Shown here one piece after another: positions 7,103-15,374 of a stretch of DNA of 19,586 bases. The stretch spans positions 1 to 19,586 of the forward strand of contig JAFGBE010000198.1 of the NCBI GenBank assembly GCA_016933315.1, in the 5' to 3' direction. This DNA is from Candidatus Auribacterota bacterium. GTDB taxonomy: Bacteria > Auribacterota > UBA6266. The notes under the pieces are model-generated. The model was not told the DNA's origin and searched no databases. It was given only the letters and a program-made list of their open reading frames with translations. Position 1 is the first letter of the stretch. The number at the start of each line of letters is the position of its first letter. The position numbers were made by a program, and so were the translations under genes.

Positions 7103-8864
7103 ATGGTGGTCTTCCCTGAAATTGATTTCCGGCGAAACCGCCGGAAAAATCGCGGATTTATATGCTTTTGAAAAAGAGGTCGAAAAGCGGCAGTCTTCCG
7201 TTTCTATGCCCATTAAGATTCTTACCGTATTCGGGTCGGTGTTAGTGGGCCTGGGAGTAATCCTTTTTATCTCATTCAACTGGCAGCATATGAGCCCGTT
7301 TTTTAAAATAGGCACGGTTTCCGTGCTGTTATGTTTTTGCCATTTTTTAGCTGCGTTGTTTTACAGCAGGAAATATGAAAAGAGCGCGGTAAGCCTTTCT
7401 TTGCTGGGCAATATAGTTTTCGGGGCGGATATCTATCTTGTGGCGCAGGTATTCAATATAATAAGCCGCTTTCCCAACGGTATATTCCTATGGGCCATAG
7501 GGTCTGCGTTAACGGCTTATCTTTACCGCTCGAAAACGAACTACTTTTTTACATGCGCTCTTCTTGTATTGTGGGTTTTGGGGGAATCCATCGGCTATAA
7601 GACCGCTAATTACCTGTTTATCCCTGTTCTGCTGGGCGTTATGCTTCCGCTGGGATATTGGTTAAAACTGAAAACGGGAGTGATAATAAGCCTTTTTGTG
7701 GCCTGGTACTGGATGATAGCCAATTCGTTTATCTGGATAAGCTCTTACCTGTCTATCGTCCAGATGATGCCCGCGTTTTTTTTCGGCGTGATGGTTTATC
7801 TTTGCGCATATGTGCACAGGGATAAAGAGAATGTTAAATATCTGGAACCCTATTACAAATGGGCCGGAGCCGCGTTTATGCTGTTGAGCGCATCTGCGTT
7901 TGCGAACATAGGGATTTTTGAAGATGCAAAATTTGTTTTAAACGGTATAACACTCCCATCATTAATCAGCATGGTTTTATTGCTCGTGTGTGTTGCGGTC
8001 TTATACGGGAGATATTCTCTGGGCAAAGATAAAATCTTCATCCCTCTGGCCGTAATTTCCGCCCTTTTGCTGTTCTTTTTGCCTTCAATGAAATATTTCA
8101 AGATAATTGCCTTTATGCCGGTAGCTGTTGTTCTTCTGGGCTTTTACGGCAGGACGGAAAACCCCGTTTTCCCCATAGTTCTGGCTTTCTATGTCCCTTT
8201 TTATATGCTCTTGTATTCTATGCGCTGGGAATCTGTCCCGGCGCTGGCTTCGCTCATGGTGCTGATAGGGGTGATGTTGTATTCGCTAAACTGGCTGTCA
8301 TTTAAAAAATCCAGGGCGCGGATGGCATTTGTCTACGGATACCTGGGCCTTTGTATCGTGTTATTTGTATTTTATCTTTTTTCATTCAATTTAAGCCCGT
8401 TAGGCGAATATAGCCGAAGCAGCAAGATAAGCTTTGAATTCTGGATTATCTGGGGGCTGGTCTTATCGGCCGCGGCCATTTCGATTGTAAAAACGCTCGG
8501 GGAAGAGGCAAGACCAAGGCTGTTTGAATTTTTAGCGCTGGTTTTGGGAGCCGTGTTTTCGGTTCTTATGGTGATGTGCGTTTACCTGAAGTATTTCGGC
8601 GTTTATGTGTCGGGCATATCTAATATAATAATTGTGGTTTTATCGACTGGAATAATTATTACCGGATACAGGGTAGATAAAACTGGACTGAAAGCGATAG
8701 GGTTTGCTTTCCTTATCCTGGAAATATTTTCGAGGTACTTTGACGCGGGATGGGATTTTCTTACCCGTTCGGTAATGTTTATCTCGGTAGGCATAGCATT
8801 GATAATAGCGGGCGTCCTGCTTGAAAAAAACAAAGAGAAGCTCCTTATAAAGGGGGGTATATAA
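7047..8864 (+). CDS. DUF2157 multi-pass membrane protein
   Basis: A 605-residue protein with a soluble N-terminus (1-54) containing the DUF2157 helix pattern around LKRHIEWWSSLKLISGETAGKIADLY. SVSMPIKILTVFGSVLVGLGVILFISFNW (51-79) follows, then many consecutive membrane spans up to the end, about 16-18 by eye. ATG 7047 has a near-perfect AGGAGGTGG ribosome site (7035-7043) lying inside the hydrolase gene, so the 56-base overlap looks real. DUF2157 proteins have no established biochemical function. They commonly sit beside GDYXXLXY proteins, as here, where the next gene begins 2 bases after this stop. The length and the paired partner suggest a membrane complex. Confidence 0.88.
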   Translation: MNKCPISRYQWTWLKRHIEWWSSLKLISGETAGKIADLYAFEKEVEKRQSSVSMPIKILTVFGSVLVGLGVILFISFNWQHMSPFFKIGTVSVLLCFCHFLAALFYSRKYEKSAVSLSLLGNIVFGADIYLVAQVFNIISRFPNGIFLWAIGSALTAYLYRSKTNYFFTCALLVLWVLGESIGYKTANYLFIPVLLGVMLPLGYWLKLKTGVIISLFVAWYWMIANSFIWISSYLSIVQMMPAFFFGVMVYLCAYVHRDKENVKYLEPYYKWAGAAFMLLSASAFANIGIFEDAKFVLNGITLPSLISMVLLLVCVAVLYGRYSLGKDKIFIPLAVISALLLFFLPSMKYFKIIAFMPVAVVLLGFYGRTENPVFPIVLAFYVPFYMLLYSMRWESVPALASLMVLIGVMLYSLNWLSFKKSRARMAFVYGYLGLCIVLFVFYLFSFNLSPLGEYSRSSKISFEFWIIWGLVLSAAAISIVKTLGEEARPRLFEFLALVLGAVFSVLMVMCVYLKYFGVYVSGISNIIIVVLSTGIIITGYRVDKTGLKAIGFAFLILEIFSRYFDAGWDFLTRSVMFISVGIALIIAGVLLEKNKEKLLIKGGI

Positions 8865-8866
8865 CA

Positions 8867-9415
8867 ATGAAAAAGATATGGTTGTTTACGTTTGTGGTTG
8901 TGATTCTTCAGGCCGGATCGGTTTACACGATGGCGTTTAATAAGCTTTCGATAAAAAGATACGGCAGTCCGATAAAAGTCAGGGTCGAACCTATTGACCC
9001 GAGGAGCCTTTTCAGGGGAGATTATGTCATATTGCGTTATCCCTTCTCGAGCGTAAAACGGGAGGATATCGGGCTGGGAAAGTGCGAAATGCATGATATA
9101 AAGAACATTTATATTGTCCTTAAGAAAACGGGCGACCTATGGGAATATGAAAGGGCGTCGTCAGACAAACCCGAAATTTCCCGGGATGAAGTCTTTTTGA
9201 AAGGTTCGGTTGTTTCCGATGTTTTCGGGTACAGCAACAACCTGGGCGTAAGATACGGCATAGAAAGTTATTTTGTTCCCGAAGGCGAAGGCAGGATACT
9301 TGAGAAATCACGCGAAAAGGGAAATCTGGCCGCGGAAATATATGTGGACTCAAAGGGAAGAGCCCTGTTGACAGGGCTTTTTGTAAAAGGGGAAAAGGCA
9401 ACATTCGGTAAATGA
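8867..9415 (+). CDS. GDYXXLXY-domain protein
   Basis: A 182-residue protein with an N-terminal hydrophobic segment (about 3-22) that is either a signal anchor or a signal peptide. It is followed by a mostly beta domain. The family-defining motif reads RGDYVILRY at 50-58, preceded by the usual VEPIDPRSLF. The C-terminus has EIYVDSKGRALLTGLFVKG, also typical. The function is unknown; the family co-occurs with DUF2157 and the two probably act together at the membrane. AGGGGGG (8851-8857) is the ribosome site for ATG 8867. This is the last gene of the marR operon; a separate promoter for the next operon begins 24 bases downstream and no clear terminator lies between. Confidence 0.88.
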   Translation: MKKIWLFTFVVVILQAGSVYTMAFNKLSIKRYGSPIKVRVEPIDPRSLFRGDYVILRYPFSSVKREDIGLGKCEMHDIKNIYIVLKKTGDLWEYERASSDKPEISRDEVFLKGSVVSDVFGYSNNLGVRYGIESYFVPEGEGRILEKSREKGNLAAEIYVDSKGRALLTGLFVKGEKATFGK

Positions 9416-9438
9416 TGCCGCAAACACGTAAATCTCTA

Positions 9439-9467
9439 TTGACGTAACGGGGTGTGAATGGTATTTT
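9439..9467 (+). promoter_or_regulatory. Promoter of the GH9-PilZ operon
   Basis: TTGACG (9439-9444), a 17-bp spacer and TATTTT (9462-9467). The leader to ATG 9534 is about 60 bases and includes GGGAGG at 9521-9526. Confidence 0.6.
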
Positions 9468-9533
9468 TTTAATTACATCTGTTTTAATGGGGGAACAGGG
9501 AAACACCTTATGGGTTCTATGGGAGGTTTGAGG

Positions 9534-12362
9534 ATGAAAAGGATTATGGTTGTTTTCCTTGTTCTTTTTTTATGTCTTGATACATCTGCATTTTCCGCGT
9601 TAAGAAGAGTGGGCGCTTCCAAAAGGGAAAGGAAGGAAGTTTCTCTTGCCCGCGAAAAAAAACCTGAGGAAAAAAAGGATATTCTTGCCCAGGATTTTGA
9701 GACCGAACCGCAAACACTGAAAAAGGGGTGTAAAGAAGGCGTCAGCTTCAGCGTCGACTCGGTTAAAGGCAGAACAGGCAATGCCATAAAAATCCAGTAC
9801 GATTTAAATAACGCTCCCGCATGGTGTGAAGTTTATCTTCCCCTGGAAATAATTCCTCAAAAAGGGGGATTTTTCACTTTTTATATGAGAGGTAATTCCG
9901 GCGGAAATGTCCTTGAATTCAAGCTCGTTGACGAGGATGACACTACGTACCTTACAAAAGTCCCGTTGAACGACATCTCTCAGGATAAATGGATTCAAAA
10001 AACGGTTGAATATGACTCTTTGCATTACGGATGGGGCGGTGCAAATAAGACACTGGAAGGCAAAGTCAGGCTCGGCTTAGCGGTGAGCACGGGGCACGGC
10101 GGCAAAGGGTACATCGAAATAGACGACCTTTATTATAACCAGAAGCTTTTCACGCCTGAACTGCAGTTGAGCCAGATAGGGTTCCATCCCGAAGATAAAA
10201 AATCCGTTATTATGAGAGTCAAAGGCAATGTTGAACCGGGAAGTTTTCCCAGAAAGATAAGGATCAGCGTTATCAATAAAGAGACCGGTAAGATCGAATT
10301 GACAAAAAATCTTTATAAGCAGGAATTTAGCGACTGGGAAGGTATTTATTATAAAGGCGATATATCAAGCCTTGCGAAGGAGGGTGTTTATACCGTTAAT
10401 GCCGTTTTCAGATATGACAGGGAGATTATAAAAGTCGATTCATATCCTTTTGAGATAGGCAAAAACGTGTTTGCAAAGAACATAGGGTGGACGCAGTGGA
10501 ATTTTCTTAAGCATCTGAGATGCGGCGAAAAATGTCATTTTCAGGATCCGGTACAGGGCGGATACCATGACACCCTTGATGATATAGGCAAGAGAATGTG
10601 GTCGCATCCGCATCTCGTTTACGGCATAGCGAATTATTCTCTGTACAGCCCTGTTCAGGAAAGCAAGATAGAGAAAGGCTCTGTTCCCGATTCTATCGGG
10701 GCCTTGAAATATGGAACAAGATTTTGTATAGATATCACGGGTGAAGACGGTAGTGTCCCGTGGAGCGGGGTATCTCATAATATGAGCTGGGACGATTATT
10801 GCTCTAAAATCCTTCCGCTGGTTGACCTGTCAAAGGATAAATATCCCCGTTACCGCAATAACGATAAAAGCAATGCCGCGACTGCGTTCAATATTATTGC
10901 GCTTCTCAACGCCGCCCGGGCACTGGAAAAACATGACAAGGCGCTTGCAGATGAATCTATGGCCACCGCAGTCAGGAACTGGGAATACCTGAATAAGAAG
11001 AGCTTTTCGACCTCGTTTGATATGGGTTGCTATATCTATGCCTCGCTTGAAATGTATAAGTGTTTTAAAGATGAAAAGTATGTTTCAAAAGTCAGGGATA
11101 TCGCTAAAAAAATGTTAAAGCTGCAGTTTAACGATTACACGCAGGTGGAAGATAATATCTGCGGCGATTTCTATTTTGACAGGAGAACGAAAGATTTCCA
11201 TTTCCAGTATAAAATGGTCAATTACAATCTCGGGATTTATATGGCCCTTATTGAACTCTGCAAGTATCTTGATGTCAAAGATCCGCTCTGGTGGGATGTC
11301 TATTATGCTACAAAAGTGTTTGCGGAGAATTATCTTTTGCCTATGGCCGCGAAGACCCCTTACGGCCAGATGGCAATGGGGATTGAGAAAGAATCCGACG
11401 GCAAATGGCATGTTTATTATTTTGCGGGGGATATTGATTCGGCCAGGAGAGCCGCTGCCCAGACGCATGGCCTTAATTGCGACCATTTCGGGTATGGTTT
11501 GATTGCCATGAGATGGGGGCAATACTCGAATGACATAAGGTTTGAGGAATTTGCAGATGACCAGTTCCAGTGGGTCTTCGGACAGAATCCCCTCGGGGTC
11601 TGCCAGATTTCAGGCGTCGGCGGAAAACAACCTGTTGTAATGAGTGCGTTTAAAGGCAAGGGCCCCATTACAGGGGGGATACCTAACGGGATTATGGATG
11701 CGACAGGTAAAAAGCCGGAATGGTGGGGAGAAGCTGCTTCAAGCGGGGAATACTGGCTGCCGCACAATTCATACTGCCTTGCCCTTATGCCCATTCTGGA
11801 ACTGGATTCCGGGGTAAGCGGCGAAATATTGAATAACATGGAACCGGTCAAAGAAGCCGGAATAACTATTTATTGCGACAGAAAAAAAGTTGCGGAATCG
11901 GAAACAGATGACAACGGCGTGTTCGGGCCGGTGGTTCTGCAGCCCCAGAAAAAATATCTTTTCAAAATATATGCCGGGGGTAAAAAGCTTGAAAAGGAAA
12001 TAGATCTTATTTCAGGCGACCGAGAGCATCTGTCTATTGATATATCCAGGTTTATCGACATTGAGCTTGATTTGCCGGCGGAGGTTACGGAAGGCAAGGA
12101 AACTGAAGCCATAGCCAGGGTCTGTAATAAGGGGATTTCAGATCAGGAAATCACGGTAAATCTTTTTGCGGAGGGAGCTCTACTCGAGGGAGAAAAGAGC
12201 AGCGTGCTGAATATCAGGGCGGGTTCAGAAGAGACATTAAACTATAAAATAAAGCCTACAGGCAGGAAACCTCTCCTGTTAAGACTCCAGGATATGGATG
12301 ATGCCAATACATATGATGAACAGTTCAGGATACCTTTAACCGACAGCAAAGGGGAAAAATGA
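9534..12362 (+). CDS. Exported GH9-type glycoside hydrolase (cellulase-like) with accessory modules
   Basis: A 942-residue exported protein. ATG 9534 is chosen over 9510 because GGGAGG sits 7 bases upstream and a standard signal peptide follows (1 to about 21, cleavage after AFSA). After a charged linker, residues about 50-200 form a beta-sandwich module like a carbohydrate-binding domain, ending GYIEIDDLYY. Residues about 205-310 match the Ig-like domain that precedes many GH9 catalytic domains (ELQLSQIGFHPEDKKSV). The (alpha/alpha)6 catalytic domain (about 312-760) has GGYHDTLDDIGK, in which D346 and D349 correspond to the catalytic pair of the usual DAGD. NPLGVCQISGVG precedes SSGEYWLPHNSY, where E739 matches the general acid. 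The customary PHHR-like region is replaced. Two small beta domains follow (about 770-930). The substrate (beta-glucan or another polysaccharide) is not determined. Its stop overlaps the PilZ gene start. Confidence 0.85.
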   Translation: MKRIMVVFLVLFLCLDTSAFSALRRVGASKRERKEVSLAREKKPEEKKDILAQDFETEPQTLKKGCKEGVSFSVDSVKGRTGNAIKIQYDLNNAPAWCEVYLPLEIIPQKGGFFTFYMRGNSGGNVLEFKLVDEDDTTYLTKVPLNDISQDKWIQKTVEYDSLHYGWGGANKTLEGKVRLGLAVSTGHGGKGYIEIDDLYYNQKLFTPELQLSQIGFHPEDKKSVIMRVKGNVEPGSFPRKIRISVINKETGKIELTKNLYKQEFSDWEGIYYKGDISSLAKEGVYTVNAVFRYDREIIKVDSYPFEIGKNVFAKNIGWTQWNFLKHLRCGEKCHFQDPVQGGYHDTLDDIGKRMWSHPHLVYGIANYSLYSPVQESKIEKGSVPDSIGALKYGTRFCIDITGEDGSVPWSGVSHNMSWDDYCSKILPLVDLSKDKYPRYRNNDKSNAATAFNIIALLNAARALEKHDKALADESMATAVRNWEYLNKKSFSTSFDMGCYIYASLEMYKCFKDEKYVSKVRDIAKKMLKLQFNDYTQVEDNICGDFYFDRRTKDFHFQYKMVNYNLGIYMALIELCKYLDVKDPLWWDVYYATKVFAENYLLPMAAKTPYGQMAMGIEKESDGKWHVYYFAGDIDSARRAAAQTHGLNCDHFGYGLIAMRWGQYSNDIRFEEFADDQFQWVFGQNPLGVCQISGVGGKQPVVMSAFKGKGPITGGIPNGIMDATGKKPEWWGEAASSGEYWLPHNSYCLALMPILELDSGVSGEILNNMEPVKEAGITIYCDRKKVAESETDDNGVFGPVVLQPQKKYLFKIYAGGKKLEKEIDLISGDREHLSIDISRFIDIELDLPAEVTEGKETEAIARVCNKGISDQEITVNLFAEGALLEGEKSSVLNIRAGSEETLNYKIKPTGRKPLLLRLQDMDDANTYDEQFRIPLTDSKGEK

Positions 12363-14224
12363 CAAACGCGCAGCAATCTTATCTCGGGAGAAGACGTTAT
12401 ATAAGAATTGACACGGTGCTTCCCGTCGAATTCCAGTTCACGGATGCCGCTTCCGGCGAACCGCTGACGGATATAAGACAGGGCTTTACCAGAGATATAA
12501 GTAAAGGGGGTATGTGCCTTGTCGTAAGAAACCTGGACAGGGAAACAGTTAATTTATTTGAGAAAACTAATTGTAAGATCCTTCTTCATCTGGACCTGAT
12601 TTACCGGAAAACCCCGATACGTATTGAAGGAAAGATAGTTGCCTCAAAACAGGAACGGTTTTCGGTTCCGAACGAGTATGTGCTCCACATCGCGTTTACC
12701 GATATAGAGAGGGTGGACTCTGCTGCTCTTGTGAGATATGCTGTGGTCAGGAAAAACAGGATGCCCATCGCGATAGTATCCCTGTTGGTTGTCGGTCTCG
12801 CGCTGGCTTTTGCTTTGTGGCGTGGGAGCAAGATGGACTTATTGAGGCGCCAGGCGGAAGAAGCTTATGTAAAGCTTAAAAGCGAGAAAACCGTCATAGA
12901 AGACAAATTCAATAAATCCTTGTCGGAAAAAAACAGTCTTGAATCAAAAATAAAAGAATTTACGGATAAAATCGGCAAAATGGAAAAATCAATAGAAGAC
13001 AAAGAGCTGGCCGATGATTCCAAGAACATTATTGAAAACCAGATAGGAGAGATTAAAACCGCAAAAGAGACAATGGAAAGGGAGCTTAAAAAAGTTCTGA
13101 GGAAAAAGGAATTCTATGAAAAAGAACTGAATGTATTGAGGGATAAGTTCAAGAGCGATGATGTGAAAGTGACCTTTAAGAACAACACTACTATGGTCGG
13201 CAAGATATTATCGCAGAGCAAGGATAAGATCCGGCTTCAGATCCAGTATGGGGTCATAGATATTAACAAATCAGAAGTCGATAACTATGAGTTTATAACA
13301 TATGAGGAAAAAATCGCCGAGGAAGCGAAATCTGGAAAGCTCAAGGCTTATACCTTTAACAATAATGCCGTCTGGGTGGACCTTTCATGGGTTGACCAGA
13401 GCCGGGATATCGAGGATATCGAAAAACTCGGCGGCATTTTCAGGAAACTTGGGATTAAAAATATCTTTGTAAAAGTGAGAAGGGATGTTGACTGGCTGTG
13501 GTCGCCCGAGAAATTAACATATGTCAATTCATTTATAGGAGAGATGAAGAAAGTAGGCGGAGAATTCGAATTTTTCGCGTGGATCGAGGCCAGAACCGAG
13601 TTTAATGAGGAACCCAATACGGATATTTCCGAAGAGTCGGACTTTAACTCTGTTGTCACTACGGCGAAGTCTTTATGTTCCGAATACGCGTTTGACGGTG
13701 TTCTCCTGAATCTGCTTCCTGTCCCGAACGGAAACGAGAATTTTGTTTCTCTCATAAAGGAAATAAAAGGGAAGCTTCCGGATAAGAAAACAGGAGTCGT
13801 TACGATGGAACTGGGCAGTGAAGGAGATATCGATGTATGGGATACGGAATATTATAAGGAAGTCAGCGGAATCTCCGATTTTGCCGTTTTGCCGTGCTAT
13901 AACGCCTATTTTGAGAACACCGACATATATATAGCCTGGATTGAAGAGCAGATTTCGGCTGTGAGCAATATAAGCCGGTGCCCGTTATTCATAGGAGTGT
14001 CAACCTTGAAGGATTCAACTGATGAACACAATGCCGCTGTTGAAAATATGGGGAATGCGCTGGTAGGTATTGACACGGCAATTCATAATCAGGACACCGA
14101 CCCCTCGAAGATAATAGGGGTTGCAGTAATGTCCAACTGGACTTCCACGACCGAGGATTGGAAGAGTTTTTCTTCCCTGTGGGCCAAAAAGTCATTTTTC
14201 CTTAGGGAGAAAAAAAGCGAATAA
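12359..14224 (+). CDS. PilZ - membrane span - coiled coil - TIM-barrel glycosidase-like fusion protein
   Basis: A 621-residue protein starting at ATG 12359, which overlaps the GH9 stop as ATGA, with AAGGGG just upstream. The PilZ domain (about 8-128) keeps the c-di-GMP signature: R12xxxR16 and D46xS48xxG51. One membrane span is at about 135-154, so with PilZ in the cytoplasm the rest is periplasmic. A heptad-rich coiled coil runs from about 157 to 265. A small SH3/LSm-like beta segment follows (266-312, VTFKNNTTMVGKILSQ). The C-terminal part (about 327-615) reads as eight strand-helix units: AVWVDLSW, IKNIFVKV, FEFFAWI, FDGVLLNLLP, TGVVTMEL, SDFAVLPCYNAY, CPLFIGVST and IIGVAVMSNW. It resembles a GH18-like barrel, but the DxxDxDxE motif expected near FDGVLL (445-450) is absent. 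It may bind or cut glycan under c-di-GMP control; the function is inference. Confidence 0.82.
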   Translation: MTNAQQSYLGRRRYIRIDTVLPVEFQFTDAASGEPLTDIRQGFTRDISKGGMCLVVRNLDRETVNLFEKTNCKILLHLDLIYRKTPIRIEGKIVASKQERFSVPNEYVLHIAFTDIERVDSAALVRYAVVRKNRMPIAIVSLLVVGLALAFALWRGSKMDLLRRQAEEAYVKLKSEKTVIEDKFNKSLSEKNSLESKIKEFTDKIGKMEKSIEDKELADDSKNIIENQIGEIKTAKETMERELKKVLRKKEFYEKELNVLRDKFKSDDVKVTFKNNTTMVGKILSQSKDKIRLQIQYGVIDINKSEVDNYEFITYEEKIAEEAKSGKLKAYTFNNNAVWVDLSWVDQSRDIEDIEKLGGIFRKLGIKNIFVKVRRDVDWLWSPEKLTYVNSFIGEMKKVGGEFEFFAWIEARTEFNEEPNTDISEESDFNSVVTTAKSLCSEYAFDGVLLNLLPVPNGNENFVSLIKEIKGKLPDKKTGVVTMELGSEGDIDVWDTEYYKEVSGISDFAVLPCYNAYFENTDIYIAWIEEQISAVSNISRCPLFIGVSTLKDSTDEHNAAVENMGNALVGIDTAIHNQDTDPSKIIGVAVMSNWTSTTEDWKSFSSLWAKKSFFLREKKSE

Positions 14225-14256
14225 TGTTAAATGTCTACCGCCGGACTATAATTTCG

Positions 14257-14285
14257 TTGACAATGAATATACTATAAATTATTAT
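14257..14285 (+). promoter_or_regulatory. Promoter of bioY
   Basis: TTGACA (14257-14262), a 17-bp spacer and TATTAT (14280-14285), very close to consensus. Transcription would begin near 14292, giving a short leader. No obvious BirA-type palindrome overlaps it. Confidence 0.8.
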
Positions 14286-14311
14286 GCGTATGAGATGGAG
14301 GATTTAGTTTG

Positions 14312-14866
14312 ATGGATCGGCAACAGGCGAGAAGCAGTGTATATAGCTTGCTCGCGGACAGCAAATCGATAATGGTAAGCGGCGCGGTTTTGTTCGCTCT
14401 TCTCACGGCATTGGGTTCATTTGTGAGGATACCTTTACCTTTTTCTCCTGTCCCGGTTACGCTTCAGACATTTTTTGTCCTGCTTTCAGGGGCTTTGCTC
14501 GGGAAAAAATTCGGGTTTATCTCGCAGGCGCTGTTCGTAGGCATGGGTGTTGCCGGTATACCGATTTTTGCCGTTGGAGGGGGCGTTTTTGGACCTACGG
14601 GAGGATATCTCCTTTCGTGGTTAATTATTCCCGTCTTTTGCGCTACACTGATTAGTAAAATGCCGAAAACTTTTATCAGTTTTTGCGGTGTGTTTTTTCT
14701 CTGTTCCATTATTATTCTTGTTTTGGGAAGCCTTTACCTGTCTTTTTATATGAACGTAGGTCTTCCAAAGGCTTTTTCTCTTGGTTTTCTGCCTTTTGTG
14801 GCCGGTGATTTTCTTAAATCGGTTATTGCCGCAGCTATTGTGTCCCTGATACTGAAAAGGGATTGA
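14312..14866 (+). CDS. bioY: BioY, biotin-specific substrate-binding membrane component of an ECF transporter
   Basis: A 184-residue integral membrane protein with six spans that binds biotin. Family landmarks include ALGSFVRIPLPFSPVPVTLQTFFVLLSGALLG near the N-terminus, GVAGIPIFAVGGG, FGPTGGYLLSW, and a C-terminal FVAGDFLKSVIAAAIV. ATG 14312 or the TTG just before it (14309) could start translation; GGAGG (14297-14301) is 10 or 7 bases away respectively. The energising ATPase and transmembrane partner (BioM/BioN or the shared EcfA/EcfT) are not in this window. BioY here either uses a module encoded elsewhere or works alone. The DUF4870 gene follows 26 bases after the stop and is probably cotranscribed. 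Confidence 0.95.
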   Translation: MDRQQARSSVYSLLADSKSIMVSGAVLFALLTALGSFVRIPLPFSPVPVTLQTFFVLLSGALLGKKFGFISQALFVGMGVAGIPIFAVGGGVFGPTGGYLLSWLIIPVFCATLISKMPKTFISFCGVFFLCSIIILVLGSLYLSFYMNVGLPKAFSLGFLPFVAGDFLKSVIAAAIVSLILKRD

Positions 14867-14892
14867 TATAACTCAACACAAGGAGCCTTAAC

Positions 14893-15240
14893 ATGGCCGA
14901 CCAGAAAGAAATCAATAATTGGGCGATGTTCTGCCATTTAAGCGCCCTGAGCTGTTATATAGGCATACCATTCGGCAATATAATAGGACCTCTTGTCATC
15001 TGGCTAATCAAAAAGGATGAGATGCCTTTTGTCAGCGAGCAGGGGAAAGAAGCCCTCAATTTCCAGATTTCGATGACGATATACGCAATTGTTTCATTTT
15101 TCCTCGTTTTTGCCATTGTCGGATTCTTTCTTTTATTTGCCGTTGCCATTCTTAACCTCATATTCGTGATATCCGCGGCGGTCAAAGCGTCAAAAGGCGA
15201 AAATTATAAATATCCCCTTGCAATCAGGTTTTTGAAGTAG
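14893..15240 (+). CDS. DUF4870 small membrane protein
   Basis: A 115-residue protein with three or four hydrophobic segments. It shows the DUF4870 pattern: NNWAMFCHLSALSCYIGIPFGNIIGPLVIWLIKKDE near the N-terminus, then SEQGKEALNFQISMTIYAIV, and a C-terminal YKYPLAIRFLK. The family resembles Tic20-like membrane proteins and has no assigned function. AGGAG (14881-14885) is a clear ribosome site. It follows bioY closely; I see no functional link beyond shared transcription. Confidence 0.9.
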   Translation: MADQKEINNWAMFCHLSALSCYIGIPFGNIIGPLVIWLIKKDEMPFVSEQGKEALNFQISMTIYAIVSFFLVFAIVGFFLLFAVAILNLIFVISAAVKASKGENYKYPLAIRFLK

Positions 15241-15258
15241 AGGGCCGGGGTTAATAGT

Positions 15259-15292
15259 ATTTGTTGACAACAAATTAATAAGCAGATAAACT
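15259..15292 (+). promoter_or_regulatory. Promoter of the RRM gene with inverted repeat over the -35 box
   Basis: TTGACA (15264-15269), a 17-bp spacer and TAAACT (15287-15292). The -35 lies in a perfect inverted repeat, ATTTGTTG-A-CAACAAAT (15259-15275), a possible operator. The predicted start near 15299 gives a leader of about 75 bases. Confidence 0.6.
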
Positions 15293-15374
15293 GCCGAACA
15301 GAAAGGATTGCCGCTCAATTTAATGGTTGTTCCATTTCTTGAAGGCTAACCAGTAGTTTAACAGGGAGAAGAGA

